A stretch of 14,478 nucleotides of DNA. Origin: UBA4744 sp035282865. GTDB lineage: Bacteria; Actinomycetota; Acidimicrobiia; Spongiisociales; UBA4744. The stretch lies in assembly GCA_035282865.1 (NCBI GenBank), contig DATEVB010000011.1, positions 1-14,478 on the forward strand, in the 5' to 3' direction. Below, piece after piece: positions 7,237 through 14,466 of this stretch. The translations under genes and the position numbers were made by a program. The stretch's first letter is position 1; every line of letters starts with the position of its first letter. The notes under the pieces were generated by a model. It searched no databases. It had not been told where the DNA came from and saw only the letters and a program-made list of their open reading frames with translations.

Positions 7237-9039
7237 ATGACCGTCTACGCACCCCCTCTCAAAGATATGCGTTTCCTACTTCACAACCTGATTGGACTCG
7301 ACCGCCTCACCGCCTTGCCCGGCTACGAGCACGTAGAGGCCGATTTGGTCGATGCCGTCCTCGATGAGGCCGGCAAGTTTCTGACCGACGTGTGGTTTCC
7401 TCTCAATCGGAGCGGCGACATCGAGGGCTCACATCTCCGCGACGGAGTGGTTGTGACCCCCGAGGGTTTCAAAGACGCGTATCAACAACTGGCCCAGGCG
7501 GGCTGGCTCGGAATGCCATTCCCCGAGGAGTACGGCGGCGGCAACATGCCCGCCACCATCGTTACCGCCGTCGGAGAGTTTCTGAACGCCACCAATCCCA
7601 GCCTGGCCATGGCACCCGGTCTTACCCAGGGGGCCGTGGATGCACTGTTGGAGCATGGGTCCGAAGAGCTGAAAGAGACCTACGTGCGAAGACTGATCGG
7701 CGGCGAGTGGACGGGCACGATGTGCTTGACCGAGCCGCAAGCCGGTTCAGACGTTGGCGCTCTGACCACCAAGGCAATCCCGGCCGATAACGGCACCTGG
7801 AGAGTCAAAGGAACCAAGATCTTCATCAGCTTCGGCGATCACGACCTCACCGACAACATCATCCATCTGGTGCTGGCTCGCACGCCGAACTCTCCTCCCG
7901 GCACCAAGGGCATCAGCCTCTTTCTTGTGCCCAAGTACGTGGTGAATGACGACGGCTCACTCGGGGAACGCAACGACATCAAGACCGTATCCCTCGAACA
8001 CAAGATGGGCATCAAGGCCAGCCCGACGTGTGTTCTCTCCTTCGGCGACCAGGGAGAAGGATCGGTCGGCTATCTCGTCGGAGAAGAACGAGAAGGCATG
8101 CGGTACATGTTCACGATGATGAACGTAGCCCGGCTGGTTGTGGGACTCAGTGGCGTTGCCGTCGGAGAGATCGCCTACCAGAACGCCCTCGCTTACGCGC
8201 AGGAACGGGTCCAGGGCCATCCCATCGGCGCGCCGAAGGACGAAGTGACCCCGATCATCGGGCACGCCAACGTCCGCCGGATGTTGATGACGATGAAGGC
8301 GCAGGTGGAAGCCATGCGGGCATTGGTGATAGAGAACGCATTCGCACTGGACATGGCAAGGGCCCACCCCGACGAGAACACCCGCAAGCAGTACGGCCTC
8401 TACGCGGACCTGCTCACGCCGGTCTCGAAAGCTTGGGCGACCGATCTCGGGATCGAGGTCGCATCGATGGCGATCCAGGTCTACGGCGGCCTGGGATACA
8501 TCGAAGAGAGCGGCATGCCCCAGTTCTATCGCGATGCTCGCATCGGAGCGATCTATGAGGGCACTAACGGGATACAGGCACTGGACCTGATCGGACGCAA
8601 ACTGCCCGCCGCCGGCGGGGCAGCCATCATGGGTTTCGTAGGCAACATGAAGGCCATCGACGCTGAACTGGCCGCCGCCGGCGAGAGGTTTGGCTCGATA
8701 CGCAAGTTGCTGGCCGATGGGGTAGTTGCCCTCGAGCAAGCGACCGGCTGGCTGGCCATGAACGGCATGCAGGACCCGAACCAGGCGGCCGCCGGGGCCA
8801 CACCGTATCTGCGTATGCTCGGCACCGTGGCGGGGGGCTACTTCCTCGCCAAGTCGGCTCTGGCGGCCTCGAGCCTGCTCGAGGAAGGGTCCCCCGACAA
8901 AGAGTTCCTGGAGGCCAAGATTGCCACGGCCCGGTACTACGCCGAGCAGTTACTGCCGCTGGGAACCGCCCTGCTAGGACCGGTCACCGCCGGCAAGGAA
9001 ACGCTCTTCGCCATCGACCCGGAACATATGAGGCATTGA
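7237..9039 (+). CDS. Acyl-CoA dehydrogenase, FadE5/long-form type
   Basis: A 600-residue FAD-dependent acyl-CoA dehydrogenase, which introduces the trans-2 double bond in the first step of fatty acid beta-oxidation. It begins with the N-terminal signature of the long actinobacterial FadE5-like group (YAPPLKDMRFLL). Then come CLTEPQAGSDVGALTTKA (163-180), the substrate and FAD contact region of the middle beta domain, and YGGLGYIEESGMPQFYRDAR (416-435). The catalytic base is probably Glu441 in IYEGTNGIQ. A further helical C-terminal domain (about 460-600) distinguishes this class from the 380-residue enzymes. The start is set by the ribosome binding site and the family N-terminus; a frame extension to 7012 is rejected. 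It is a single gene with no other beta-oxidation or electron-transfer genes nearby. Chain-length preference is unknown. Confidence 0.93.
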   Translation: MTVYAPPLKDMRFLLHNLIGLDRLTALPGYEHVEADLVDAVLDEAGKFLTDVWFPLNRSGDIEGSHLRDGVVVTPEGFKDAYQQLAQAGWLGMPFPEEYGGGNMPATIVTAVGEFLNATNPSLAMAPGLTQGAVDALLEHGSEELKETYVRRLIGGEWTGTMCLTEPQAGSDVGALTTKAIPADNGTWRVKGTKIFISFGDHDLTDNIIHLVLARTPNSPPGTKGISLFLVPKYVVNDDGSLGERNDIKTVSLEHKMGIKASPTCVLSFGDQGEGSVGYLVGEEREGMRYMFTMMNVARLVVGLSGVAVGEIAYQNALAYAQERVQGHPIGAPKDEVTPIIGHANVRRMLMTMKAQVEAMRALVIENAFALDMARAHPDENTRKQYGLYADLLTPVSKAWATDLGIEVASMAIQVYGGLGYIEESGMPQFYRDARIGAIYEGTNGIQALDLIGRKLPAAGGAAIMGFVGNMKAIDAELAAAGERFGSIRKLLADGVVALEQATGWLAMNGMQDPNQAAAGATPYLRMLGTVAGGYFLAKSALAASSLLEEGSPDKEFLEAKIATARYYAEQLLPLGTALLGPVTAGKETLFAIDPEHMRH

Positions 9040-9073
9040 GAGAGTACAGAGGGCAAAGCACAAGGACCTGATA

Positions 9074-10633
9074 TCAGCTACCTCGTTCCTCGGTGCTGAG
9101 GCTCATACCGGCCAGCCTCGCAACCGGGCACGCCTCGGGTTCTTCGGTTTCCGGGAAGAACTTCGACCAGGCCGCCACCTCCACCATGATGGTCTCCGGA
9201 AGCCCGGTGCTCGTCAACCGGCGGGCTATCCGGATGATCTCATCGCGCACCATGCGCACATACTCGTCGGCGGTCCGCCGGTCTACCGGCACCTCCTTGA
9301 AATCCCAGTACTCGCGCATGTTCTGCGGTGCCTTGAGGATCAAGCTCAGGGTGTGGTTCTCGTCTTCTTCCAGCCGGCCCCGGATCGTGGCCTCGAAGAA
9401 CGTGGGCAAGAGGTCCTCGTGTCCCATGTTCCACAGACGTTCGTATGGTTTGTGGGCAAACAACTCCAGGCGGTCGTCTTCGGAGATGGCCAAGGCGAAG
9501 ATGCACCCCGGGTATTCGGATTGGGATTGGGATTGGCTGAAGTCGGAATAGATCACCTGACCGCAGCTTCCCTGTTGCCCTTCGTTGACCACGAACGGAC
9601 GTATCGGTTCGGCGATAGTGCCCTCTCGGGCTTCGTCCGCTCTGGGGAGGTCGTAGTCCTCACAGAGCGACCGGCGGCGGGGCGGCGGCTCAGCTCCCTG
9701 GAGAACCGGTACCCGCACGGTCGTCGTCGTCCCCGCGCCGGGCCGGCTACTGATCGAAAGAGTGCCGTTGAACTGTTCCACCGTCTGGCGGACGAATACA
9801 AATCCCAGCGAATGCAGCTCGCCGTCGAGCGATTCCTTGTCGGCGAGCAACTGCTGCACTCGCTCCGGGGTCATGCCTGCTCCGTTGTCGCGAACGGAGA
9901 GGTTGACGTGCCCGTCGTCGAGGACGTCTTCGATAGTCAGCTCCCCGACTTTCCTGCCGCTCATCGCATCGACGGCGTTCATGATGAGGTTGAAATACAT
10001 CCGGCGGAAACGGTGCCGGTTCCCACCCAGGACCGCCGGGTCGAGGCGCCCAAGCTGGAGCTCCACTCGGGCCGCACTCTGCTCCGTGACCCATCCGTGG
10101 ACGACGTTACGGACGTAGTCCTCGAGGTCGGCACCGAGATCGAACACCTCATAAACCTCTTCCTTGCGTTGTTCGGCCCAGAAATGCTCGATCCGGTAGT
10201 AGACGCCGCATAGCCATCGCACCACGTTGCGGTAGTGACTCCGGGATCTCACGGATCGGCTCCCGTCGGGCAGAACGGCGAGAGCAGCGTCGATGTGGCT
10301 CCACATGGGATGCAGGATCAACTCGCAAAGGTCGTGGATCGACCGCACGTATTCGTTGGCGTTGGCGAGCACAGTTTCCGGTGCTGCGAACCCTCCTACG
10401 GCCTGGCTGTAGCTCTCGTACGCCAGCCGAAGGCTTGCGGCCCGGGTGCGGAGCTTCCGCAGATCATCACCGGTGATCACCAGAGGATCGGCGATCCCGT
10501 GGAGCTGAAGGTCCGTGTCGAGCGTAACGTGAAAATGGATCACCTCGTCGATGAACCGTTCCACCCGGAGATCGTGGATCAGGAATTTGATCTCCGAAAC
10601 GTCCTTCTTGACACCTTGCTTGTAGTCAGGCAT
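9074..10633 (-). CDS. Soluble GHKL (histidine-kinase-like) ATPase with unrecognised C-terminal domain
   Basis: A 519-residue protein with no membrane segment or signal peptide. Residues about 165-310 form a HATPase domain: N-box NLIMNAVDAM (215-224), G1 box DNGAGM (249-254), a GF-containing G2 region SLGFVFVRQ (275-283), and GAGTTTTVRVPV (299-310). This is the ATP site of sensor histidine kinases. The first 160 residues are mostly helical and rich in His, but show no standard HisKA H-box; His20, His34, His108 and His133 are possible but unproven phosphate acceptors. After a Pro/Arg linker (about 312-335) comes a 160-residue region (about 345-505) that I do not recognise, containing a QSQSQS run. 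No response regulator or receiver domain is adjacent. The ATG at 10633 has a weak GAGAG upstream. The gene is convergent with the acyl-CoA dehydrogenase, 34 bases apart. Confidence 0.8.
   Translation of the reverse strand: MPDYKQGVKKDVSEIKFLIHDLRVERFIDEVIHFHVTLDTDLQLHGIADPLVITGDDLRKLRTRAASLRLAYESYSQAVGGFAAPETVLANANEYVRSIHDLCELILHPMWSHIDAALAVLPDGSRSVRSRSHYRNVVRWLCGVYYRIEHFWAEQRKEEVYEVFDLGADLEDYVRNVVHGWVTEQSAARVELQLGRLDPAVLGGNRHRFRRMYFNLIMNAVDAMSGRKVGELTIEDVLDDGHVNLSVRDNGAGMTPERVQQLLADKESLDGELHSLGFVFVRQTVEQFNGTLSISSRPGAGTTTTVRVPVLQGAEPPPRRRSLCEDYDLPRADEAREGTIAEPIRPFVVNEGQQGSCGQVIYSDFSQSQSQSEYPGCIFALAISEDDRLELFAHKPYERLWNMGHEDLLPTFFEATIRGRLEEDENHTLSLILKAPQNMREYWDFKEVPVDRRTADEYVRMVRDEIIRIARRLTSTGLPETIMVEVAAWSKFFPETEEPEACPVARLAGMSLSTEERGS
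9518..9535. repeat. Three tandem GGATTG hexamers inside the GHKL gene
   Basis: Three exact copies of GGATTG in a row. On the coding (minus) strand they give alternating Gln-Ser codons, the QSQSQS run at residues 367-372. A repeat this short could change copy number by slippage; every change of one unit keeps the reading frame. Confidence 0.8.
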
Positions 10634-10726
10634 GTGAACTCTCGACGACGCGCCGGATGATACGGCGACAACGGGTGTACCTACCGATTCTGCTACTCCG
10701 GCCGGATGGCACGATCAGACAGTCCC

Positions 10727-11221
10727 TCAGACCGAGTCGAAGGCGACCGCAAACATCTTGGCCGGCTCGATCCGTGCGTACAGAGCAGGCGCCCCCCATT
10801 CCTCCCAGTCCTCGCCGTAGGTTTCCAGGCAAAAAGCGCGAAACCCGGTGTGGACCGGATCTTCAGGATCAACCATGCCGGCCCGTCCGTGGACGGTGAC
10901 CGCCAGGCTCTGGTCGCGGATGTGGGTGACGCTCACAAAGGGCCGGGTCCTCAGGTGACGCATCCGGACCGAATCGGGTGACGAACCGAACCAGAATCGC
11001 GCCCGGTAGAACAACCCGTCGACTGCCCCGATGAGTGGACGGCCGTCGGCCGTCACCGTCGCCAGCGCCAGCACTTGCACGCCGGCCATGAGGTCTATGA
11101 GCCGTGCGGCGCTGACCCTCCGTTCGGGCGTCACGACTTCGCGCAGGTGAGAGCCCGCCCGTTCGTAGGACCGGTTGAGCAGCAGCTGCAGGTTCTTGAG
11201 ATCCTCAGCCGTCTCGTGCAT
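10727..11221 (-). CDS. Pyridoxamine 5'-phosphate oxidase-fold (split-barrel flavin/F420) protein
   Basis: A 164-residue protein of the PNPOx-like split beta-barrel superfamily. The core reads LALATVTADGRPLIGAVDG (51-69), then FYRARFWFGSSPDSVRMRHL (71-90) and RTRPFVSVTH (91-100). This is the family order: strand 'a.va.T...dG.P...p...', then '...t...S.K..nl...p.v.v'. Members bind FMN, F420 or heme, often as dimers, and many reduce small metabolites; the cofactor here cannot be assigned. The first 40 residues are a helical extension. I chose the ATG at 11221; the frame can be extended to a TTG at 11266, but those residues do not look like the family. No ribosome binding site is seen; CAGAAT seven bases before the ATG might be the -10 of a leaderless transcript. 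It is upstream of the GHKL gene on the same strand with a 93-base gap. Confidence 0.75.
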   Translation of the reverse strand: MHETAEDLKNLQLLLNRSYERAGSHLREVVTPERRVSAARLIDLMAGVQVLALATVTADGRPLIGAVDGLFYRARFWFGSSPDSVRMRHLRTRPFVSVTHIRDQSLAVTVHGRAGMVDPEDPVHTGFRAFCLETYGEDWEEWGAPALYARIEPAKMFAVAFDSV

Positions 11222-11590
11222 GAGGTGGATTCTGGCATGGTGCCTCGGGGATCGAGTACCGACCAAAGTCCGGCGCGACCGATAGGCGGCACCCGGTCGT
11301 CCCGAGGTAGCCGCCGGACTCGTCTTTGGGCGGCTTTACCCACGCCGGCATGACCGTTGGTTGGCGCCACCTCACCGAGGACCGCCCGACCTTCGTCACG
11401 CACCTCGAAGGCGTCCCCACCGGCCGAGCGCTACGCAGGAGACGAGGAGTTTGCGGATGCCCGGGTGCGGATCCCGCCCACCAAAGGTCTGTTGCACGGT
11501 CCGGACGGGGCGGCCACCTACGCGGATCGCCGTCTCGACCAGCCTCAATCGATCTACCGGCCGGACATAGCCGCCGGTTAGACCGCCCTG
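11222..11590. other. Gene-poor gap between the PNPOx-fold and molybdoenzyme genes
   Basis: These 369 bases hold no intact, recognisable gene. The only coding-like signal is the possible frameshifted plus-strand ORF listed separately (11350-11581). On the minus strand the gap would carry the promoter of the PNPOx-fold gene and the 3' end of the molybdoenzyme transcript. I see no clear terminator. Confidence 0.5.
11350..11581 (+). pseudogene. Possible frameshifted small ORF, function unknown
   Basis: From the ATG at 11350 the frame reads MTVGWRHLTEDRPTFVTHLE with strongly G/C-ending codons up to about 11425. After that this frame turns into Arg/Cys-rich text, while the +1 frame becomes protein-like (AERYAGDEEFADARVRIPPT, then DGAATYADRR) until a TAG at 11579. 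Joined by skipping one base near 11412-11430, the two parts give a protein of about 77 residues. It may be a gene remnant, a sequencing error, or chance. No family is recognised, and no ribosome binding site precedes the ATG. Confidence 0.3.
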
Positions 11591-13129
11591 CTACTCGACC
11601 ACCACCGAGATGGTGTGGTAGCCGGTTGCACCGTCCGGGCGGGGCGGCCGCGGCATGGTGGTCTGGGTGTCGCCGTTGCCGTCGGTAGCACGCACCTGCA
11701 CCGTATGGGTACCGGACCCGGCCTCCCAGTTGAGGGACCATTGTCGCCAGCTCTCCTTGCTGAGGGGCTCGGAAAGCGTCCCTTCTTGCCACCCACCTTC
11801 GTCGACCTGGACTTCGACCCGGCTGATGCCTCGCCCGGGCGCCCAGGCCACTCCGGCTATGGGACGGGTTCCCGCCCCAAGGCGAGCGTTGGCTTGCGGC
11901 GTGTCGATGCGCGACTGGGTCTTGATAGGCCCTTCCTTGGCCCATCCCTTCGGCACCCAGTAGGCGTCAAACGCATCCCACGTGGTCAACTCAATGTCGG
12001 CCAGCCATTTGGTGGCGGACACATACCCGTAGAGACCGGCGACGACCAGGCGGGCCGGGAATCCGTGATCGAAGGGGAGCGGCTCGTCATTCATCCCGAC
12101 GGCCACAAGTGCCTCACGCCCGTCGAACGCTACCTCCGTTGGGAATCCAATCGTGAACCCGTCCAGCGACCGCCCGACAATCTGGTCGGCGCCCTGCTGA
12201 ACGCCGGCCCGATCGAGAACGTCGGTGAGCGGCACGCCCAGCCATTTGGCATTGCCGACCAGATCGCCGCCAACTTGATTGGACACGCAGGACAGGGTGA
12301 CGTACCGCTCCACCATGGGGAGATCCAGGAGGTCGTCGTACGTCAGTTCGTAAGGCCGATCAACCATGCCGGTGATCTTCAACGACCACGTGTCGAGATC
12401 AACCGAAGGCACGGACAGAGCGGTGTCGATCCTGTAGAACGCGTCGTTCGGCGTCACGACCGGTGCAATACCGGCGACGCTCAAGGAGGATCCGGGCGCC
12501 GGGGCCGGGAGCGGTGTTTGTGCGGACGGCAAGACCACCTCGGCCCGGTTGGAGGCCATCCTCACTCGATCGACCAGCAATCGACCGGCAACCGCGGTGA
12601 CGCCGGCCAGCAGAGCGAAGGCTCCGGCGCCTCGCAGGAACGCCCGGCGGGCTAGATCAGCCTCAACCACAGGCATTTCACCGACGCCGGCTCGCCGAAT
12701 CATGGCAAGGAAGGCAGCTAGTCCGGCACCTGCGGCTACGGCGGCCACCATGATCGACGGTAAAGCTTGGCTCTGCGGGTCCTGGATTGCGGCGATCGCC
12801 CCCAGGGCGCCGAAGACCAGGAATCCAACCGACGGGATGGCCATCGAGCGGATCCCGCCCAGGCCCAGCAATGCGCCAAAGAGGGCGGAGAGGACGACGA
12901 TGCCGACGAGCAAAGCCGGTTTGTCCGCTGTGCCGAAGGTCTCAATCGCCAAGTCCTTGACGGCGGGTGGAGCGAGATCGATGATGCCGGTCCCGATCGA
13001 GACGATCAATGAAGGAACGGACGGGATCAACCCGGTCAGTAACTCCGAAACGCCGAGGGCGAACATGGCTGCAACGCCACCAGCTAGGGCGGCGTCCCGG
13101 CGGCGTGGTTGAACGGGCGGGGCTTTCAT
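11591..13129 (-). CDS. Membrane-anchored molybdopterin oxidoreductase (sulfite oxidase fold) with internal Tat motif
   Basis: A 512-residue protein. Five hydrophobic segments (about 13-34, 38-55, 71-92, 97-117, 125-143) are followed by a twin-arginine motif RRAFLRG (161-167) and a sixth hydrophobic stretch (168-185). The rest is a sulfite-oxidase-type molybdenum cofactor domain: YVTLSCVSNQVGG holds the likely Mo ligand Cys281, and FDHGFPARLVVAGLYGYVSATKW-type residues (353-375) include His356 and Arg360. A C-terminal beta-sandwich (about 415-512), with SRVEVQVDEGGW, is the usual dimerisation domain. The catalytic part should lie outside the membrane. The substrate is unknown. I chose the ATG at 13129; a GTG at 13165 adds 12 residues and starts inside the hairpin at 13163-13181. 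No ribosome binding site is seen, and TACGCT eight bases upstream may be a -10. Confidence 0.88.
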   Translation of the reverse strand: MKAPPVQPRRRDAALAGGVAAMFALGVSELLTGLIPSVPSLIVSIGTGIIDLAPPAVKDLAIETFGTADKPALLVGIVVLSALFGALLGLGGIRSMAIPSVGFLVFGALGAIAAIQDPQSQALPSIMVAAVAAGAGLAAFLAMIRRAGVGEMPVVEADLARRAFLRGAGAFALLAGVTAVAGRLLVDRVRMASNRAEVVLPSAQTPLPAPAPGSSLSVAGIAPVVTPNDAFYRIDTALSVPSVDLDTWSLKITGMVDRPYELTYDDLLDLPMVERYVTLSCVSNQVGGDLVGNAKWLGVPLTDVLDRAGVQQGADQIVGRSLDGFTIGFPTEVAFDGREALVAVGMNDEPLPFDHGFPARLVVAGLYGYVSATKWLADIELTTWDAFDAYWVPKGWAKEGPIKTQSRIDTPQANARLGAGTRPIAGVAWAPGRGISRVEVQVDEGGWQEGTLSEPLSKESWRQWSLNWEAGSGTHTVQVRATDGNGDTQTTMPRPPRPDGATGYHTISVVVE

Positions 13130-13137
13130 GAAACGAC

Positions 13138-13143
13138 AGCGTA
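13138..13143 (-). promoter_or_regulatory. Putative -10 element of the molybdoenzyme gene
   Basis: On the minus strand TACGCT fits TANNNT and ends eight bases before the ATG at 13129, suggesting an almost leaderless transcript. This agrees with the lack of a ribosome binding site. The -35 is not evident; the inverted repeat at 13163-13181 begins about 20 bases upstream of this hexamer. Confidence 0.35.
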
Positions 13144-13162
13144 CGTGGTCGTGTCGAAATGT

Positions 13163-13181
13163 CACCCTCGGGACGAGGGTG
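13163..13181. terminator. Perfect 8-bp hairpin between lipoprotein and molybdoenzyme genes
   Basis: CACCCTCG (13163-13170) and CGAGGGTG (13174-13181) are exact inverted repeats around three bases. In minus-strand RNA the stem lies 22 bases after the lipoprotein stop and is followed by ACATTTCG, a poor U-tract. It may end the lipoprotein transcript. Because it also sits just upstream of the molybdoenzyme's likely -10, it could instead be an operator. Confidence 0.5.
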
Positions 13182-13203
13182 TTTCCAGGATGTTAAGGAT
13201 TGA

Positions 13204-14376
13204 TCACCCGTCGAGGGACAACGGACCCTGGTGGGTGGCCAGATAAACCTCCGTCTCATTACCCCTGGCCGCCTCGACGAAGAGGAAGTAGCTGCCTTCC
13301 GCGAACAGCAGTTCGGTGTACCAGAACGCCGCCGTATCGATCGTGCCGGGAGTTATCACTTCGCCCGACGATCGGCGCCATTCCAGCCCATCGTCTGAGA
13401 CCGCCAGTCCGTATTTCTGACTTATCAAGACCGGGTCCGTGATCGTGTTGGCCGCGGTGTAGAGCATCACATAGCCGTCGTTGGTGAGCGCCACGCGGGG
13501 CTGCATGACACTGCGCAGGTCCCACACGTTGCCCTCGCGCGGGTCACCCGGACGCATCACCGGATCTGACGCACCGAAGGGATCATCGGTGGTTGCCGCA
13601 TTGTCGTACTTGGTCCATGAGATCCCGTCCGGGGAGGTCGCACGCCCGATCATCGCCCCATCCCGCGTTCGCCCGGCGAAATACATCTCGTACCCGGTTT
13701 CGGTCTTGATCACGGATGGTGCCAGCACCGCATACTCATCCCAGGATCCCGCCGGGCCCGGGAAGAGAACCGGTTGCAGGTCGGCGGTCCACGGCCCGGT
13801 CGGAGATGGAGCGGTGGCCCGGCCGATCTTCGATTGGCCTGCCGGCCATCCTGGGGAGTCCCACGTATAGAAATAGAGAACCCAGGTCCCGTCGTCATCA
13901 ACCAGCACACTCGAGGCGAGGGCGGCTCGGCCGACATAGTCGAGATCGGTGCCATCGAAGACGGGATCCTCGGAGACCTCAATCCATGTCTTCCCGAGGT
14001 CGTCGCTGCGCCAGTAGCCGACCCCAACCGGCGCCGGCCACCCGACGAATCCGTTCGGGAAGACGTGGATTGAGCCGTCGTGGTACACCGCCGCGCCGGG
14101 ATCGGTGTACTGCCAATCCCATTCCAGGTCCGGGCCGTTGGTGATCACCGGATCGGCCGACACAAAGGTGAACAGATCGACCGACGCGAAGCGCGGGGGG
14201 AAGGTCGTCGTCGTAGTCGTCGACGCCCCGGTCGTCGTCGTGGTCGAAGGTACGGTCGTCGTTTCGATCGGCCGGGTCGTGGTCGTGGTCGTCAACGACC
14301 CCTCAGCGGTTGATGCGCCCCGGCAGGCGGCCAGCAAAAGCATTCCAGCCGCCAGCATCGCCGTCGAGCGCCGCAC
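13204..14376 (-). CDS. Lipoprotein with Thr-rich linker and GH43/sialidase-like beta-propeller
   Basis: A 390-residue secreted lipoprotein. The N-terminus is a classic signal peptide with lipobox LAAC (Cys18 would be lipidated). Residues 29-58 form a linker with 20 threonines in 30 positions. From about 85 to 383 the protein is built of repeated blades of the five-bladed propeller type seen in glycoside hydrolases (GH32/43) and related proteins. One blade has a perfect Asp-box, SDDLGKTW (124-131); others have the looser SPDGISW (248-254) and SDDGLEW (327-333). Repeated phrases such as 'YEMYFAGR' and 'KIGRATAPSPTGPW' are typical. Sugar binding or hydrolysis outside the cell is plausible, but catalytic acids cannot be assigned. 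I chose the GTG at 14376 for the signal peptide and the AGGAGG just before it; an in-frame ATG at 14400 is also possible. Confidence 0.8.
   Translation of the reverse strand: MRRSTAMLAAGMLLLAACRGASTAEGSLTTTTTTRPIETTTVPSTTTTTGASTTTTTTFPPRFASVDLFTFVSADPVITNGPDLEWDWQYTDPGAAVYHDGSIHVFPNGFVGWPAPVGVGYWRSDDLGKTWIEVSEDPVFDGTDLDYVGRAALASSVLVDDDGTWVLYFYTWDSPGWPAGQSKIGRATAPSPTGPWTADLQPVLFPGPAGSWDEYAVLAPSVIKTETGYEMYFAGRTRDGAMIGRATSPDGISWTKYDNAATTDDPFGASDPVMRPGDPREGNVWDLRSVMQPRVALTNDGYVMLYTAANTITDPVLISQKYGLAVSDDGLEWRRSSGEVITPGTIDTAAFWYTELLFAEGSYFLFVEAARGNETEVYLATHQGPLSLDG
14203..14292 (-). repeat. Thr-codon (ACG/ACC) low-complexity tract
   Basis: The 30 codons for residues 29-58 of the lipoprotein are mostly ACG/ACC/ACT threonine codons, seen on the plus strand as runs of gtcgtc. 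The tract encodes the spacer between lipid anchor and propeller. It is a trinucleotide repeat that may vary in length without breaking the frame. Confidence 0.7.
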
Positions 14377-14380
14377 GATT

Positions 14381-14395
14381 CCTCCTTGGAGGAGG
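14381..14395 (-). promoter_or_regulatory. Shine-Dalgarno hairpin of the lipoprotein gene
   Basis: In minus-strand RNA, CCUCCU and AGGAGG face each other around CCA. The AGGAGG is the strong ribosome binding site four bases before the GTG at 14376. The stem would hide it. A second in-frame start, ATG at 14400 with GGAG eight bases upstream, lies just before the hairpin. Confidence 0.5.
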
Positions 14396-14436
14396 TCCAT
14401 CCCTGATTCTCCGTGCCATCCTCCCAGCCCGCCGCC

Positions 14437-14442
14437 ATTATG
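14437..14442 (-). promoter_or_regulatory. Putative -10 element of the lipoprotein gene
   Basis: CATAAT on the minus strand matches TATAAT at five of six bases, giving a leader of about 54 bases that contains the Shine-Dalgarno hairpin. No convincing -35 is seen. Confidence 0.4.
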
Positions 14443-14452
14443 CCTCGCCCAC

Positions 14453-14458
14453 TACAGT
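14453..14458 (+). promoter_or_regulatory. Putative -10 element of the divergent gene at the right edge
   Basis: TACAGT fits TANNNT and ends eight bases before the ATG at 14467, in the manner of a leaderless or nearly leaderless gene. It is only about ten bases from the opposite-facing CATAAT, so the two promoters would be back to back. Confidence 0.3.
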
Positions 14459-14466
14459 CGCCTCGC

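Noticed and set aside
7957..8739. Minus-strand ORF of 260 codons inside the acyl-CoA dehydrogenase gene
   Set aside because: Shadow of a strongly conserved enzyme; the translation shows no family features.
8867..8884. Inverted repeat CCTCGAG-CCTG-CTCGAGG inside the acyl-CoA dehydrogenase gene
   Set aside because: It is explained by Leu-Glu-Ser codons in the middle of a conserved gene and has no position suggesting control.
9353..10213. Plus-strand ORF of 286 codons opposite the GHKL gene
   Set aside because: The minus strand carries exact ATPase boxes over the same bases; high GC leaves long open antisense frames.
10697..10706. TCCGGCCGGA palindrome between the PNPOx-fold and GHKL genes
   Set aside because: A 10-base G/C palindrome is easily expected by chance at this composition and has no other support.
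11615..12655. Long plus-strand ORF of 346 codons opposite the molybdoenzyme gene
   Set aside because: It is the antisense shadow of a gene with clear cofactor-domain motifs. Its translation is rich in Gly, Arg and His without any domain pattern.
10727..14376. A single four-gene minus-strand operon
   Set aside because: The gaps of 93, 369 and 74 bases, a strong hairpin in one, and candidate promoters before several genes argue for separate transcripts.
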